Source: Secundilactobacillus malefermentans DSM 5705 = KCTC 3548
Lineage (GTDB): Bacteria > Bacillota > Bacilli > Lactobacillales > Lactobacillaceae
DNA: 64,000 bases
Direction: 5' to 3'
Assembly (NCBI RefSeq): GCF_001436395.1
Contig: NZ_AZGJ01000001.1
Coordinates: 45,375 to 109,374, forward strand
Shown piece after piece: positions 12,839 through 21,599 of the stretch. Below the pieces are notes generated by a model. It was given only the letters and a program-made list of their open reading frames with translations. It was not told where the DNA came from and searched no databases. The stretch's first letter is position 1. The number at the start of each line of letters is the position of its first letter. A program made the position numbers and the translations under genes.

Positions 12839-12890
12839 AGTTAGATGAGCTTTTAATGATTAAATGTGAATTAAGAAAGAAGGATCTATA

Positions 12891-13196
12891 ATGGCAAATA
12901 ACATTTCGCAGGACCAAGTTAAACACGTTGCTGAGTTAGCAAAGCTTGAGCTAAATGACAAACAATTAGACTATTTCACTGATCAATTGGGTGATATTAT
13001 TGGGCTATTTGAAACATTGAATGAAGTTGATACAACTGATGTCCCAGTCACAACGAGTGTTAGTGACCAGTTAAACGTTATGCGGGAAGATGTTGCTGAC
13101 AATTGGAATCAAAAGGAAGCCCTATTAGCAAACGCCCCAGAAACTGAAAATGGTTATATTAAAGTGCCAACCATTATTGATGAAAGTGAGGATTAA
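12891..13196 (+). CDS. gatC: Asp/Glu-tRNA(Asn/Gln) amidotransferase subunit C
   Basis: Small stabilising subunit of the GatCAB complex, which converts misacylated Glu-tRNA(Gln) and Asp-tRNA(Asn) to Gln-tRNA and Asn-tRNA. The 101-aa protein has the standard start ([13 protein letters not shown]), the central [11 protein letters not shown] segment and the C-terminal GYIKVPTII. gatA starts only 2 bp after its stop codon, so the subunits are translated together. Confidence 0.96.
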   Translation: MANNISQDQVKHVAELAKLELNDKQLDYFTDQLGDIIGLFETLNEVDTTDVPVTTSVSDQLNVMREDVADNWNQKEALLANAPETENGYIKVPTIIDESED

Positions 13197-13198
13197 GC

Positions 13199-14668
13199 AT
13201 GAATTATTTTGATAAAGATTTAACTAGTCTTCACGATGATTTGGTGAATAAAAAAATAACTGCTGAAGAATTGACGAAACAGACATTTGCCAATATGAAG
13301 CAAACGGACCAAACGACCCAAGCCTTCTTAAATTTAAACGAAGACGAAGCCGTTAGGACCGCCCAAGAAATTGATAAGGCAGGGATTGATCCAGAAAACC
13401 TTCTTTCAGGGATTCCGGTCGCAATTAAGGATAATTTAGTAACAAAAGGCTTAACGACAACGGCCGCCTCAAAGATGCTTGAAAACTTTAAGCCAATCTA
13501 TAGCGCAACTGCAGTTGAGAAGTTAGCTGCTAAGCAAACGATTAATGTTGGTAAAACCAACATGGATGAATTTGCCATGGGTGGTTCAACTGAAAACTCA
13601 GCGTTTAAAGTGACGACAAACGCTTGGGATAAGACGAAAGTTCCTGGCGGTTCGTCCGGTGGATCTGCTGCTGCAGTGGCTTCTGGTCAAGTTCCATTGG
13701 CACTTGGTTCAGATACGGGTGGTTCAATTCGCCAACCAGCATCATTTAATGGTGTTGTGGGAATGAAGCCTACATATGGACGAGTTTCTCGTTGGGGCTT
13801 AATTGCCTTTGGTTCAAGTTTGGATGAAATTGGACCAATTACTCGTTCAGTTAAAGATAATGCGGTCGCACTTTCTGCTATTGCTGGGCATGATGATCAT
13901 GATTTGACAACATCAACCAAAGAAGTCCCAGACTTTGCAGCTGAATTGAATGAAAAAACGACTGTTAAAGGGATGAAGATTGGCTTACCAAAGGAATTTA
14001 TTGGTGAGGGTGTCGATGAGGACGTTAAGAACGCTGTTCTTGCAGCGGCAGATAAATACCGTGAGCTAGGTGCAACCGTTGATGAGGTATCTCTTCCTCA
14101 CAACAAGTACGGTGTTGCTGCTTACTATATTATCGCCTCTTCAGAAGCATCATCTAATCTACAGCGATTTGATGGTATCCGTTATGGCTATCGTGCTGAT
14201 GACGTAAAGAACTTAGAAGATGTCTACGTTAAATCTCGCTCTGAGGGCTTTGGAGATGAAGTAAAGCGTCGAATTATGCTGGGAACCTATTCACTTTCAG
14301 CAGGATTTTATGATGCATACTTCAAGAAGGCCGCAAAAGTTAGAACGTTAATTATTCGTGATTTCCAAAAGGTCATGGAAGATCATGACTTCATCATGGG
14401 TCCAGTTGCACCTACAGTTGCCTTTAGTATTGGTGCTGAAATTTCAGATCCAATGACGATGTACATGAACGACATCTTGACGATTCCAGTTAACCTTGCT
14501 GGACTTCCAGGAATGTCAATTCCTGCAGGATTTAGTAATGGAATGCCAATTGGGTTACAACTGATAGGGAAACCATTTGATGAAGAAACACTATACAAAG
14601 CTGGATACGTATTCGAACAAAATACTGATTTCCATAAGAAAACACCTGAGTTAGGGGGCCAAGCTTAA
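13199..14668 (+). CDS. gatA: Asp/Glu-tRNA(Asn/Gln) amidotransferase subunit A
   Basis: Glutamine amidase subunit of GatCAB that releases ammonia for the transamidation. The amidase signature is intact: catalytic Lys in PVAIKDNL, cis-Ser and Ser nucleophile in the [14 protein letters not shown] stretch and the [10 protein letters not shown] segment. The length is 489 aa, as expected. The TAA stop overlaps the ATG of gatB by one base (TAATG at 14666-14670), which indicates translational coupling. Confidence 0.97.
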   Translation: MNYFDKDLTSLHDDLVNKKITAEELTKQTFANMKQTDQTTQAFLNLNEDEAVRTAQEIDKAGIDPENLLSGIPVAIKDNLVTKGLTTTAASKMLENFKPIYSATAVEKLAAKQTINVGKTNMDEFAMGGSTENSAFKVTTNAWDKTKVPGGSSGGSAAAVASGQVPLALGSDTGGSIRQPASFNGVVGMKPTYGRVSRWGLIAFGSSLDEIGPITRSVKDNAVALSAIAGHDDHDLTTSTKEVPDFAAELNEKTTVKGMKIGLPKEFIGEGVDEDVKNAVLAAADKYRELGATVDEVSLPHNKYGVAAYYIIASSEASSNLQRFDGIRYGYRADDVKNLEDVYVKSRSEGFGDEVKRRIMLGTYSLSAGFYDAYFKKAAKVRTLIIRDFQKVMEDHDFIMGPVAPTVAFSIGAEISDPMTMYMNDILTIPVNLAGLPGMSIPAGFSNGMPIGLQLIGKPFDEETLYKAGYVFEQNTDFHKKTPELGGQA

Positions 14669-16089
14669 TGAACTTTGAAACGACAATTGGACTTGAGGTC
14701 CACGTTGAATTAAAAACAAACTCAAAAATATTTAGTCCATCACCCGTAGAATTTGGTGATCAGCCTAACGCTAATACCAACGTAATTGATTGGGGTTATC
14801 CTGGGGTATTACCAACGACTAATAAAGGCGTTGTAGCTTCAGGTATTATGGCAGCACTTGCACTTCATGCCGATATCGAAAAGCATAACCACTTTGATCG
14901 TAAAAACTACTTCTATCCAGATAATCCAAAGGCTTACCAGATTACTCAGGCTGAAAAGCCGATCGCTCATGATGGCTGGATTGAAGTCGAAGTTGAAGGC
15001 AATAAAAAGAAAATCGGAATTGCCGAAATGCATATTGAAGAAGATGCCGGTAAAAACACACATGAACGGGACCACTCGTACGTTGATTTGAACCGTCAAG
15101 GGACACCATTGATTGAAATTGTTTCGAAGCCAGATATTAGTTCTCCAGATGAGGCATACGCTTACCTGGAAGCTCTGCGCCAACGAATTCAATTTACCGG
15201 AGTTTCCGACGTTAAGATGGAAGAGGGCTCTATGCGGGTCGATGTTAATATTTCTGTACGACCAATCGGTCAAAAGGAATATGGGACAAAGACTGAGTTG
15301 AAGAACCTGAACTCATTTAATTACGTTCGAAAAGGTCTTGCGTTTGAAGAGCAACGTCAGCAACGAGTATTGATGTCTGGCGGAACAATTCAGCAAGAAA
15401 CTCGCCGTTTTGACGAAAATAGCGGTAAAACTATTTTGATGCGAGTTAAGGAAGGTTCCGATGATTATCGTTACTTCCCTGAACCTGATCTTCCAGCTTT
15501 AGAGATTTCTGACGACTGGATTAAAGAGGTTCGTGATTCAATGCCAGAAATGCCAGCTAACCGTCGTGATCGATATGTGAATGACTTAGGCGTTACGGAC
15601 TATGACGCAATGGTTTTAACCCAAACAAAGGAAATGTCAGACTTTTTTGATGCGACGGTTAATGCGGGTGCCGATGCTAAAATGGCAGCCAATTATCTCC
15701 AAGGAGACGTAAACGCCTTTTTAAATGACAATCATTTAGATTTGCAAGATACAAAACTAACTCCTGATAACCTTGCCGGAATGGTAAAGCTTATCTCTGA
15801 CGGAACTATTTCATCAAAGATGGCTAAAAAGGTTTTCAAAGGAATCACTGAAGGAAATGAACCAAAGCAATTCGTTGAGGCTCACGGATTGGTTCAATTG
15901 TCTGATCCAGCAAAGCTTCAACCGATTATTGATGCAATCTTAGCAGATAATCAACAATCAATTGAGGACTTTAATAATGGTAAGGATAGAGCCGTTGGAT
16001 ACTTAGTTGGACAAATCATGAAACAAACTCATGGTAAGGCCAACCCACAAGTCGTCAACAAATTACTCATAGCCTCGTTGAAAGGTTAA
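14668..16089 (+). CDS. gatB: Asp/Glu-tRNA(Asn/Gln) amidotransferase subunit B
   Basis: Kinase and transamidase subunit of GatCAB that binds the tRNA and activates the acyl group. It begins with the family start [15 protein letters not shown] and contains [18 protein letters not shown] and [13 protein letters not shown]-terminal YqeY-like helical domain contacts the tRNA. It is 473 aa, the normal length, and starts inside the gatA stop codon. dagK follows by 18 bp, so the run gatC-gatA-gatB-dagK is probably one transcript. Confidence 0.97.
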   Translation: MNFETTIGLEVHVELKTNSKIFSPSPVEFGDQPNANTNVIDWGYPGVLPTTNKGVVASGIMAALALHADIEKHNHFDRKNYFYPDNPKAYQITQAEKPIAHDGWIEVEVEGNKKKIGIAEMHIEEDAGKNTHERDHSYVDLNRQGTPLIEIVSKPDISSPDEAYAYLEALRQRIQFTGVSDVKMEEGSMRVDVNISVRPIGQKEYGTKTELKNLNSFNYVRKGLAFEEQRQQRVLMSGGTIQQETRRFDENSGKTILMRVKEGSDDYRYFPEPDLPALEISDDWIKEVRDSMPEMPANRRDRYVNDLGVTDYDAMVLTQTKEMSDFFDATVNAGADAKMAANYLQGDVNAFLNDNHLDLQDTKLTPDNLAGMVKLISDGTISSKMAKKVFKGITEGNEPKQFVEAHGLVQLSDPAKLQPIIDAILADNQQSIEDFNNGKDRAVGYLVGQIMKQTHGKANPQVVNKLLIASLKG

Positions 16090-16107
16090 ACTCACTGGAG
16101 GAAAATT

Positions 16108-17130
16108 ATGCGTAAACGGGCACGAATCATCTATAATCCATCATCAGGTAGGGAAGCGTTAAAGAACGATCTCGTTGATATACTAGCGGTATTTGAACAG
16201 GCTGGGTACGAGACTAGCGCATACGCAACGACACCAAAGCCAAATTCAGCAAAAGATGAAGCAAATCGAGCTGCAAAAGAGGGCTTTGAGTTAATCGTTG
16301 CTGCCGGAGGAGATGGCACCATAAACGAGGTCGTTAACGGACTTGCCGGTTTGAAAAAGCGACCGAAAATGGCAATTATTCCGGCTGGAACAACGAATGA
16401 TTTTGCCCGTGCCCTGCATATTCCTCGAGAGGATCCACTAGCTGCTGCCAAAATTGTACTGAAGAAACAGACCATTAACATGGATATTGGCATGGCTGGT
16501 GATAATTATTTCATCAATATTGCGGGCGGCGGACTTTTAACCGAACTCACTTACGACGTTCCATCCAATTTGAAGTCAATATTTGGTTATCTCGCTTACT
16601 TAGTAAAGGGAGCGGAATTACTTCCCCAAATGAAATCAATTGAAATGGATTTGAAATATGATGGTGGTGAATATAAAGGAAAGGCGTCAATGTTCCTTTT
16701 GGCACTCACGAACTCCATTGGTGGGTTTGAACAAATTGTTCCAGATGCATCTTTGGATGACGGCAAGTTTACAATGATTATCGTTAAGACAAGTAACCTG
16801 GCTGAAATGCTTCATCTAATGGTTCTTGTGTTAACTGGCGGTAAGCATGTCGATGATCCAAGAATCATTTATAAGAAGACGAACAAGTTGGTTGCGAAAC
16901 CCGTAAACTCTAAAATGATGATCAATTTGGATGGCGAGTATGGTGGGGATGCACCTATGAAATTTATCGATTTACCTCGTCATATTGAAATGTTTGCCAA
17001 CGTTGACGACATGCCAAACAGTTTGTTGACTACCGAAACACCAGACATGATTGAGGCTGAACGAAAATTTGTTGAGAAGGTAAAAGGGCTTCCTGATGAG
17101 TTGCCTGAAACAAAAAAGAAGGCCGAATAG
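16108..17130 (+). CDS. dagK: Diacylglycerol kinase (DgkB/YegS family)
   Basis: Phosphorylates diacylglycerol to phosphatidate, recycling lipid released by lipoteichoic acid synthesis. The nucleotide-binding GGDGTINEVVNGL motif lies in the N-terminal domain near residue 70, preceded by RIIYNPSSGRE, with IPAGTTNDFARAL downstream. The C-terminal beta-sandwich contains DASLDDGKFTMI and NLDGEYGGDAP, also typical. The length is 340 aa. Its place after gatB is conserved in lactobacilli. Confidence 0.93.
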   Translation: MRKRARIIYNPSSGREALKNDLVDILAVFEQAGYETSAYATTPKPNSAKDEANRAAKEGFELIVAAGGDGTINEVVNGLAGLKKRPKMAIIPAGTTNDFARALHIPREDPLAAAKIVLKKQTINMDIGMAGDNYFINIAGGGLLTELTYDVPSNLKSIFGYLAYLVKGAELLPQMKSIEMDLKYDGGEYKGKASMFLLALTNSIGGFEQIVPDASLDDGKFTMIIVKTSNLAEMLHLMVLVLTGGKHVDDPRIIYKKTNKLVAKPVNSKMMINLDGEYGGDAPMKFIDLPRHIEMFANVDDMPNSLLTTETPDMIEAERKFVEKVKGLPDELPETKKKAE

Positions 17131-17141
17131 CTTCGGTTACT

Positions 17142-17169
17142 TTGAAAATAAGGGATTTTGCTGTATTAT
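17142..17169 (+). promoter_or_regulatory. Promoter of rlmD
   Basis: TTGAAA (17142-17147), 16 bp, TATTAT (17164-17169) is a good sigma-A match. It overlaps the terminator stem that follows dagK, so terminator and promoter share sequence. Confidence 0.6.
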
Positions 17170-17197
17170 GTCACAAGTACAGTAAAATCCCTTTTAA
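17150..17197 (+). terminator. Intrinsic terminator after dagK
   Basis: AAGGGATTTT-CTGT pairs with ACAG-AAAATCCCTT with one mismatch, followed by a short T run. The loop holds the -10 region of the next gene. Confidence 0.75.
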
Positions 17198-17216
17198 TAG
17201 ATAGAACGGAGAAAAC

Positions 17217-18584
17217 ATGAAAATTAAAGCACCAGTTGAGAAAAATAGTACGTATGAAGTAACCATTGAAGATTTAACCTACCAAGGAATGGGCGTTGCC
17301 AAAATTGAAGATTTTCCAATCTTTATTGCGGAAGCACTTCCTGGCGAGAAAGTAACCGTTAAGGTCACAAAAGTTCAGAAGAGCTTTAGCTTTGGTCGAG
17401 TTGAGAAATGGCTGTCAAAATCTGCAGATCGGGTAGAAACTGGCGATAAAAAGCTAACGCAGACTGGAATTGCGCCCTTACAACATCTAGCCTATGATGC
17501 ACAATTAAAATTCAAGCATGACCAAATTCAAAATTTACTAAATAAAACTGATTTAAATATCGATGTCCTACCAACAATTGGGATGGATGATCCTACTCAC
17601 TACCGTAACAAGGCCCAAGTGCCAGTTCGAATGGTGAATGGTCAGTTGGAGACGGGTTTCTACCGTCAACATTCTCACGACTTAGTCCCAATTGAAGACT
17701 ATTATATTCAAGATCCTAAGATTGATGAAGCCATCGTTGTGGTTCGAGACTTACTTCGAAAATATCATATTGAACCATTTAATGAAGCATCACACACTGG
17801 GGTTGTTCGTAATCTGATGATTCGTCGTGGCTATTATTCAAACGAAACGATGATTTGTTTCATAACCAGAACCCAAAAATTACCAATGGTTGATGAATTG
17901 GTAAAGGAAATTACTGCCCAACTACCAGAAGTAACTAGTATCGTTCAGAATATTAACCAAGCTAAGACAAACGTTATTATGGGTAAGAAGAACAAGGTGT
18001 TATTTGGTAAAGAAACCATCAGCGACAAGCTCCTTGGTTTAACATTCGCTATTTCACCAACCTCTTTCTACCAGGTTAATCCGGTTCAAACTGAAAAGTT
18101 ATATAAACTAGCGATCGAGCAAGTCGGTTTAAGTGGTAAGGAAACGGTTATTGATGCCTACTGTGGAATCGGAACGATTTCTTTGGCAATGGCTGAACAC
18201 GCCAAGCAAGTTTATGGTGTGGAAATTGTTGCGGATGCTATTGAAGATGCAAAAGTGAACGCTCAAAAGAACCATTTGAATAATATTCAGTTTGAGGTTG
18301 GCAAGGCTGAAGATAAGATGGCAGAATGGCAACAAGCTGGTCTTAAACCGGATGTGATTGTGGTAGATCCTCCACGTAAGGGGTTAGCAGCTTCTCTAAT
18401 TGAGAGTGCCACTAAGATGCAACCCAAGAAGGTTGTCTATGTTAGCTGTAATCCCGCTACTTTAGTTCGTGATGTTCAATTATTTGCTGATCAAGGTTAC
18501 AAAGTTAATCAACCGATTCAGCCAGTTGATCAATTCCCACAGACGACTCATGTTGAGTCGGTAACTGTACTTGAGCGAGCATAG
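17217..18584 (+). CDS. rlmD: 23S rRNA (uracil-5-)-methyltransferase, RlmCD/RumA family
   Basis: S-adenosylmethionine-dependent methylation of uracils in 23S rRNA. An N-terminal TRAM RNA-binding domain (about 1-60, including EVTIEDLTYQGMGVAKI) is followed by the RumA-type methyltransferase. Landmarks are FYQVNPVQTEKLY, the SAM site VIDAYCGIGTISLAMA, the motif VVDPPRKGL, and the catalytic Cys in YVSCNPATLVRD near the end. In many Bacilli one such enzyme modifies two positions (RlmCD). The family's iron-sulfur cysteines are not evident here, as is usual for many Gram-positive members. Length is 455 aa. Confidence 0.92.
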   Translation: MKIKAPVEKNSTYEVTIEDLTYQGMGVAKIEDFPIFIAEALPGEKVTVKVTKVQKSFSFGRVEKWLSKSADRVETGDKKLTQTGIAPLQHLAYDAQLKFKHDQIQNLLNKTDLNIDVLPTIGMDDPTHYRNKAQVPVRMVNGQLETGFYRQHSHDLVPIEDYYIQDPKIDEAIVVVRDLLRKYHIEPFNEASHTGVVRNLMIRRGYYSNETMICFITRTQKLPMVDELVKEITAQLPEVTSIVQNINQAKTNVIMGKKNKVLFGKETISDKLLGLTFAISPTSFYQVNPVQTEKLYKLAIEQVGLSGKETVIDAYCGIGTISLAMAEHAKQVYGVEIVADAIEDAKVNAQKNHLNNIQFEVGKAEDKMAEWQQAGLKPDVIVVDPPRKGLAASLIESATKMQPKKVVYVSCNPATLVRDVQLFADQGYKVNQPIQPVDQFPQTTHVESVTVLERA

Positions 18585-18637
18585 GTCTCATTCACCAAAT
18601 TGGAACGGCAATAGATAATAACCGGGAGTGACTCATA

Positions 18638-19717
18638 TTGAACGATCTGCTTCAATATAGGCAAGCAACAAGTTGGGTTGTCATTATTATCCTACTTGGA
18701 TTGTTTGTCGTTGGCACAGCACCAATTTATATTTTAATTTACGTTTTCTTTGCTTTAGCAATGGCAATTCGGACGATGTTAGGAACAACAAAGCGGTCGG
18801 TAAAGTTTGGATTAATCATCTCATTTATTCTTGCGATGGTGGTTCAAATTGTCTTCTGTACCACCGTCGTATTTGTTGCACAGTCCCATACATCGGTAAT
18901 TGGTCATTTAATCGCTAAAGTATTTGCCACTGCGATTATTCCTTTACCACTTATGTTAGAACGATTTATTATTTCAAATAAACCGGCAGATTTTTACCCA
19001 CCTTCAGTGGAGGAAGCCGCTACATTGAGCTTTAACTTTCTCAAAAACAACCTAAATAAGGTTGTTAATGCGACAAAAAGTGCAGATAAGTTAAAGTCCA
19101 CATTATCGGTAAAAAATCTGAGCGCAACTTTTGGTGATTTACATCGTCATAGTTCCACCAATTATATTAATAATGGTTCTTTAACTGAAGCGTACTTTGA
19201 AAAAGTTGAGGAAAGTCTGGCAGATCCGTATCTTTACATTGTGATTTCAAATACCGGAAGTCCTGCTAGCGAAATGATTGCAATGTTTACGATGAAGCAA
19301 TTTAATCATGCATCGTTATCGTTTGATAAAGACTTAAAAACAATTATTAGTTATAATGGTGGCGTTAATGTGTATCCACCTGGATTAAATCCTGAAACTG
19401 TAGAAGCTTTTCATCAAAAACCGGATGCGTCAATTCTTGTTTATCGAATCCAAGCGACTCGCGGACAGAAACAAGCGGTCGCAGAGAAGGTTAAACAAAT
19501 TAACGAAGATGGCAGTGCCTACAATATTTTGGGATTGGTCACGAAACATTCAATTCGACCTAACATCATGTTTTGTTCTCAATTTGTGTATAAGATGCTC
19601 GGTATTGCTGGGCTACAGTATTTTGAAAAGAAAGACGGCCAAGTTCGACCAACAGACTTTATTGAGTTGGATTATCATAAGCAACTAGAATATTGTTACG
19701 AAATTAAATTCAAATAG
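18638..19717 (+). CDS. Membrane protein with C-terminal permuted papain-like (YiiX-type) domain
   Basis: The N-terminus has three likely membrane helices (about residues 13-36, 52-75 and 85-107). The C-terminal domain from about residue 195 starts LYIVISNTGSPASEMI and places a histidine (H224 in NHASLSF) before a cysteine (C313 in FCSQFVYKML). His before Cys is the order of circularly permuted NlpC/P60 (YiiX/DUF830-type) hydrolases, so this is probably a membrane-bound thiol hydrolase acting on an amide or acyl bond. The substrate is unknown. TTG 18638 is the start, with CGGGAG upstream. It ends at its own terminator. Confidence 0.65.
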   Translation: MNDLLQYRQATSWVVIIILLGLFVVGTAPIYILIYVFFALAMAIRTMLGTTKRSVKFGLIISFILAMVVQIVFCTTVVFVAQSHTSVIGHLIAKVFATAIIPLPLMLERFIISNKPADFYPPSVEEAATLSFNFLKNNLNKVVNATKSADKLKSTLSVKNLSATFGDLHRHSSTNYINNGSLTEAYFEKVEESLADPYLYIVISNTGSPASEMIAMFTMKQFNHASLSFDKDLKTIISYNGGVNVYPPGLNPETVEAFHQKPDASILVYRIQATRGQKQAVAEKVKQINEDGSAYNILGLVTKHSIRPNIMFCSQFVYKMLGIAGLQYFEKKDGQVRPTDFIELDYHKQLEYCYEIKFK

Positions 19718-19720
19718 AAA

Positions 19721-19746
19721 AAGCCGACAAAAATGTCGGCTTTTTT
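19721..19746. terminator. Terminator between the permuted-papain and DUF554 genes
   Basis: AAGCCGACA and TGTCGGCTT form a perfect stem with a T run on the plus strand and A-rich sequence upstream, so it can also act on the convergent minus-strand gene. Confidence 0.9.
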
Positions 19747-19758
19747 GGTTGGAATAGA

Positions 19759-20484
19759 TTAAAGTATTGGGAGAATGATTGCCATCCAAAACCAGGATAT
19801 CGGCATGGCAACGATCATTGCCGGAATCATATCCGCAGTAGGAAACATGACAATTTGAACCATTCGGAATCCGCTTGCAAGCATCAGTACGCCACCAGCG
19901 GCTTTGAAGTCAAGAATCATGGCTGGATTTGTTAGGGGATAGATTAAGTGTGCGGCAAAGAATAAGATAATGAAAATAACAAATTGAGGCACCGCTATCA
20001 GTGAAACAACGTAGCCTAAATTGGCAGCAAAAATGGCGGCCGTAAAGAAATCAAGAATTGATTTGGAAATTAAAATGGTCGCGTCCCCATTCATTCCTTC
20101 AGTTAAAGCACCATAGATGCCAGTACCACTTGCACAGAATAAAACAATGACCGTGACCAAAGTTGCATCAAACGTTTTTTGATCAAGCGCTGCTGGTGCG
20201 TGGATGAATTTTGATATAAATTTTTGCATGTTTGAAGCACCACGATTGATCCATTCTCCGAGGTGAAAAATAAGGCCGATGGCTGTTCCAATGATAATTG
20301 AGAAAATAACCGCCGCCATATTTTTCATGGGTGCAATTGCGAAAATTCCCATGGCCATTGAACAAACACCAAATGCCATGTTGAGACTTTCCTTAAACCC
20401 TTTTGACATTTTCTTGCCACCTAGGGCACCAAAAATACCACCCAGAAGGACTGAAAGGGCGTTTACTGTTATACCAATTGGCAT
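19759..20484 (-). CDS. DUF554 family membrane protein
   Basis: A 241-aa integral membrane protein with about seven helices, matching the DUF554 (YdfK-type) family. Landmarks are GITVNALSVLLGGIFGALGGKKMS at the start, and GEWINRGASN and CASGTGIYGALTEGMNGD in the middle. The function is unknown; transport has been proposed for related proteins but I cannot support a substrate. A consensus AGGAGG precedes its ATG. It is divergent from the LysR gene, with about 135 bp shared between them. Confidence 0.85.
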   Translation of the reverse strand: MPIGITVNALSVLLGGIFGALGGKKMSKGFKESLNMAFGVCSMAMGIFAIAPMKNMAAVIFSIIIGTAIGLIFHLGEWINRGASNMQKFISKFIHAPAALDQKTFDATLVTVIVLFCASGTGIYGALTEGMNGDATILISKSILDFFTAAIFAANLGYVVSLIAVPQFVIFIILFFAAHLIYPLTNPAMILDFKAAGGVLMLASGFRMVQIVMFPTADMIPAMIVAMPISWFWMAIILPIL

Positions 20485-20577
20485 AATAACGAAGACCTCC
20501 TAATATCTGTCAGACTATATTGCCTAATCAAGAGAAAAGTTTACAGATAAAAGAAAATACTAGCAATTCAAGTTTTG

Positions 20578-20601
20578 TGTTAAAATATTCCAAATAGGAA
20601 T
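20578..20601 (+). promoter_or_regulatory. lysR promoter with putative LysR-box operator 1
   Basis: TGT plus TAAAAT (20581-20586) is an extended -10. Immediately after it is the 15-bp palindrome ATTCC-AAATA-GGAAT (20587-20601), which fits the T-N11-A rule for LysR-type operators and would cover the start of transcription. A second copy of the same palindrome lies upstream of lpdC. Autorepression is the simplest reading. Confidence 0.6.
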
Positions 20602-20620
20602 GAAAGAGATTGGCGTAAAT

Positions 20621-21496
20621 ATGGATACTCGAAAATTAGCTACTTTTGTAGATTTAGCACAAACTAACAATTATAGTAAAACGGCGGAACGCCTCTATTC
20701 AACGCAGGCGACCGTTTCTAAGCATATTCTCTCGTTAGAGAAAGAATGGCATGTGATGTTATTCTCCAGAGCCCATCGAACCGTTTCTTTGACGGCAGAA
20801 GGCAAAAAGATTCTCCCTCTGGTAAATTCACTATTGGAGAAAGAGCACGAGTTGCAAAAAGTGATTGAACTGCAAAATAATCAACGAACAAATAGTCTGA
20901 TTATTAAAACAATTCCCTCAGTTTCCCAGTATGGCGCTTTTAACGTTATTACGGAATTTGCCAAACAACAGCCTCAAATTGAGCTTAAATTTAATGAAGT
21001 TGAAACGGATTCGCTCTTTGATCAATTAGCTGACGAAAGTGCTGATATTATTTTTACGAGGCTTTTTGATAAGATTCCTCGTTTTGACGTGTTGACTAGC
21101 GAACAAGACTATTTTGTCGCATTGTTACCGAAAACTCATCCGTTAGCGAAACAAAAAGAGATTTCAGCGAATATGTTGAAGGGGGAATCGTTTTTACTGT
21201 TAGATGATTCTACCCAACTATTGGCGCCGGTAGTCGCTTCACTCAGGGAGGCGGGCGTTAAACCAGACATTATTTATGAGGGTAAACGAATAGATTTGAT
21301 TTTGGGAATGCTAAATCGGGGAATGGGAGTTTCAATTATGATGAATAAATCATTTGATTTAAGCCATTTTGATCAGGTCGTTGCGATTCCCATTACGCCG
21401 CTTAAATACAGTAGATTAGCATTTGTGCGAACGAAGAAGAACCAGTCATCGGCAAGTGACCAGTTCTGGAAATTTGCGCAACAAAACCAGAAATAG
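20621..21496 (+). CDS. LysR-type transcriptional regulator of the lpdC-lpdB genes
   Basis: The N-terminal winged helix-turn-helix (MDTRKLATFVDLAQTNNYSKTAERLYSTQATVSKHI region) is typical of LysR activators. The C-terminal two-lobed effector domain runs from about residue 85. I chose ATG 20621 because MDTRKL is the normal LysR beginning, and the alternative ATG 20600 lies about 7 nt from the predicted transcription start. It stands directly upstream of lpdC in the same direction. A related LysR regulator controls gallate decarboxylase in Lactiplantibacillus plantarum, so a phenolic acid such as gallate or protocatechuate is the likely co-inducer (inference). Confidence 0.85.
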   Translation: MDTRKLATFVDLAQTNNYSKTAERLYSTQATVSKHILSLEKEWHVMLFSRAHRTVSLTAEGKKILPLVNSLLEKEHELQKVIELQNNQRTNSLIIKTIPSVSQYGAFNVITEFAKQQPQIELKFNEVETDSLFDQLADESADIIFTRLFDKIPRFDVLTSEQDYFVALLPKTHPLAKQKEISANMLKGESFLLLDDSTQLLAPVVASLREAGVKPDIIYEGKRIDLILGMLNRGMGVSIMMNKSFDLSHFDQVVAIPITPLKYSRLAFVRTKKNQSSASDQFWKFAQQNQK

Positions 21497-21534
21497 TAGA
21501 CTCATTCCATTATGGAATAGGTCTGCTATTTTTT
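21495..21534 (+). terminator. lysR terminator, with LysR-box operator 2 as its upper stem
   Basis: AGTAGAC pairs with GTCTGCT (one G-U) as the base, and ATTCC-ATTAT-GGAAT (21504-21518) forms the upper stem, followed by seven T. The upper palindrome is also the second T-N11-A site. It lies about 80-100 bp before lpdC, where a LysR activator would bind. The DNA therefore seems to serve both as terminator and as operator. Confidence 0.7.
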
Positions 21535-21599
21535 TGAATTGTTTTGATTCAAGAAATGAACGATACTAAATACTGTAAGTAAAAGAGGAGGTTCTTTTC

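Noticed and set aside
14839..15273. 144-aa open frame on the minus strand inside gatB
   Set aside because: It lies fully inside a firm gene on the other strand, has no ribosome site and resembles no protein family.
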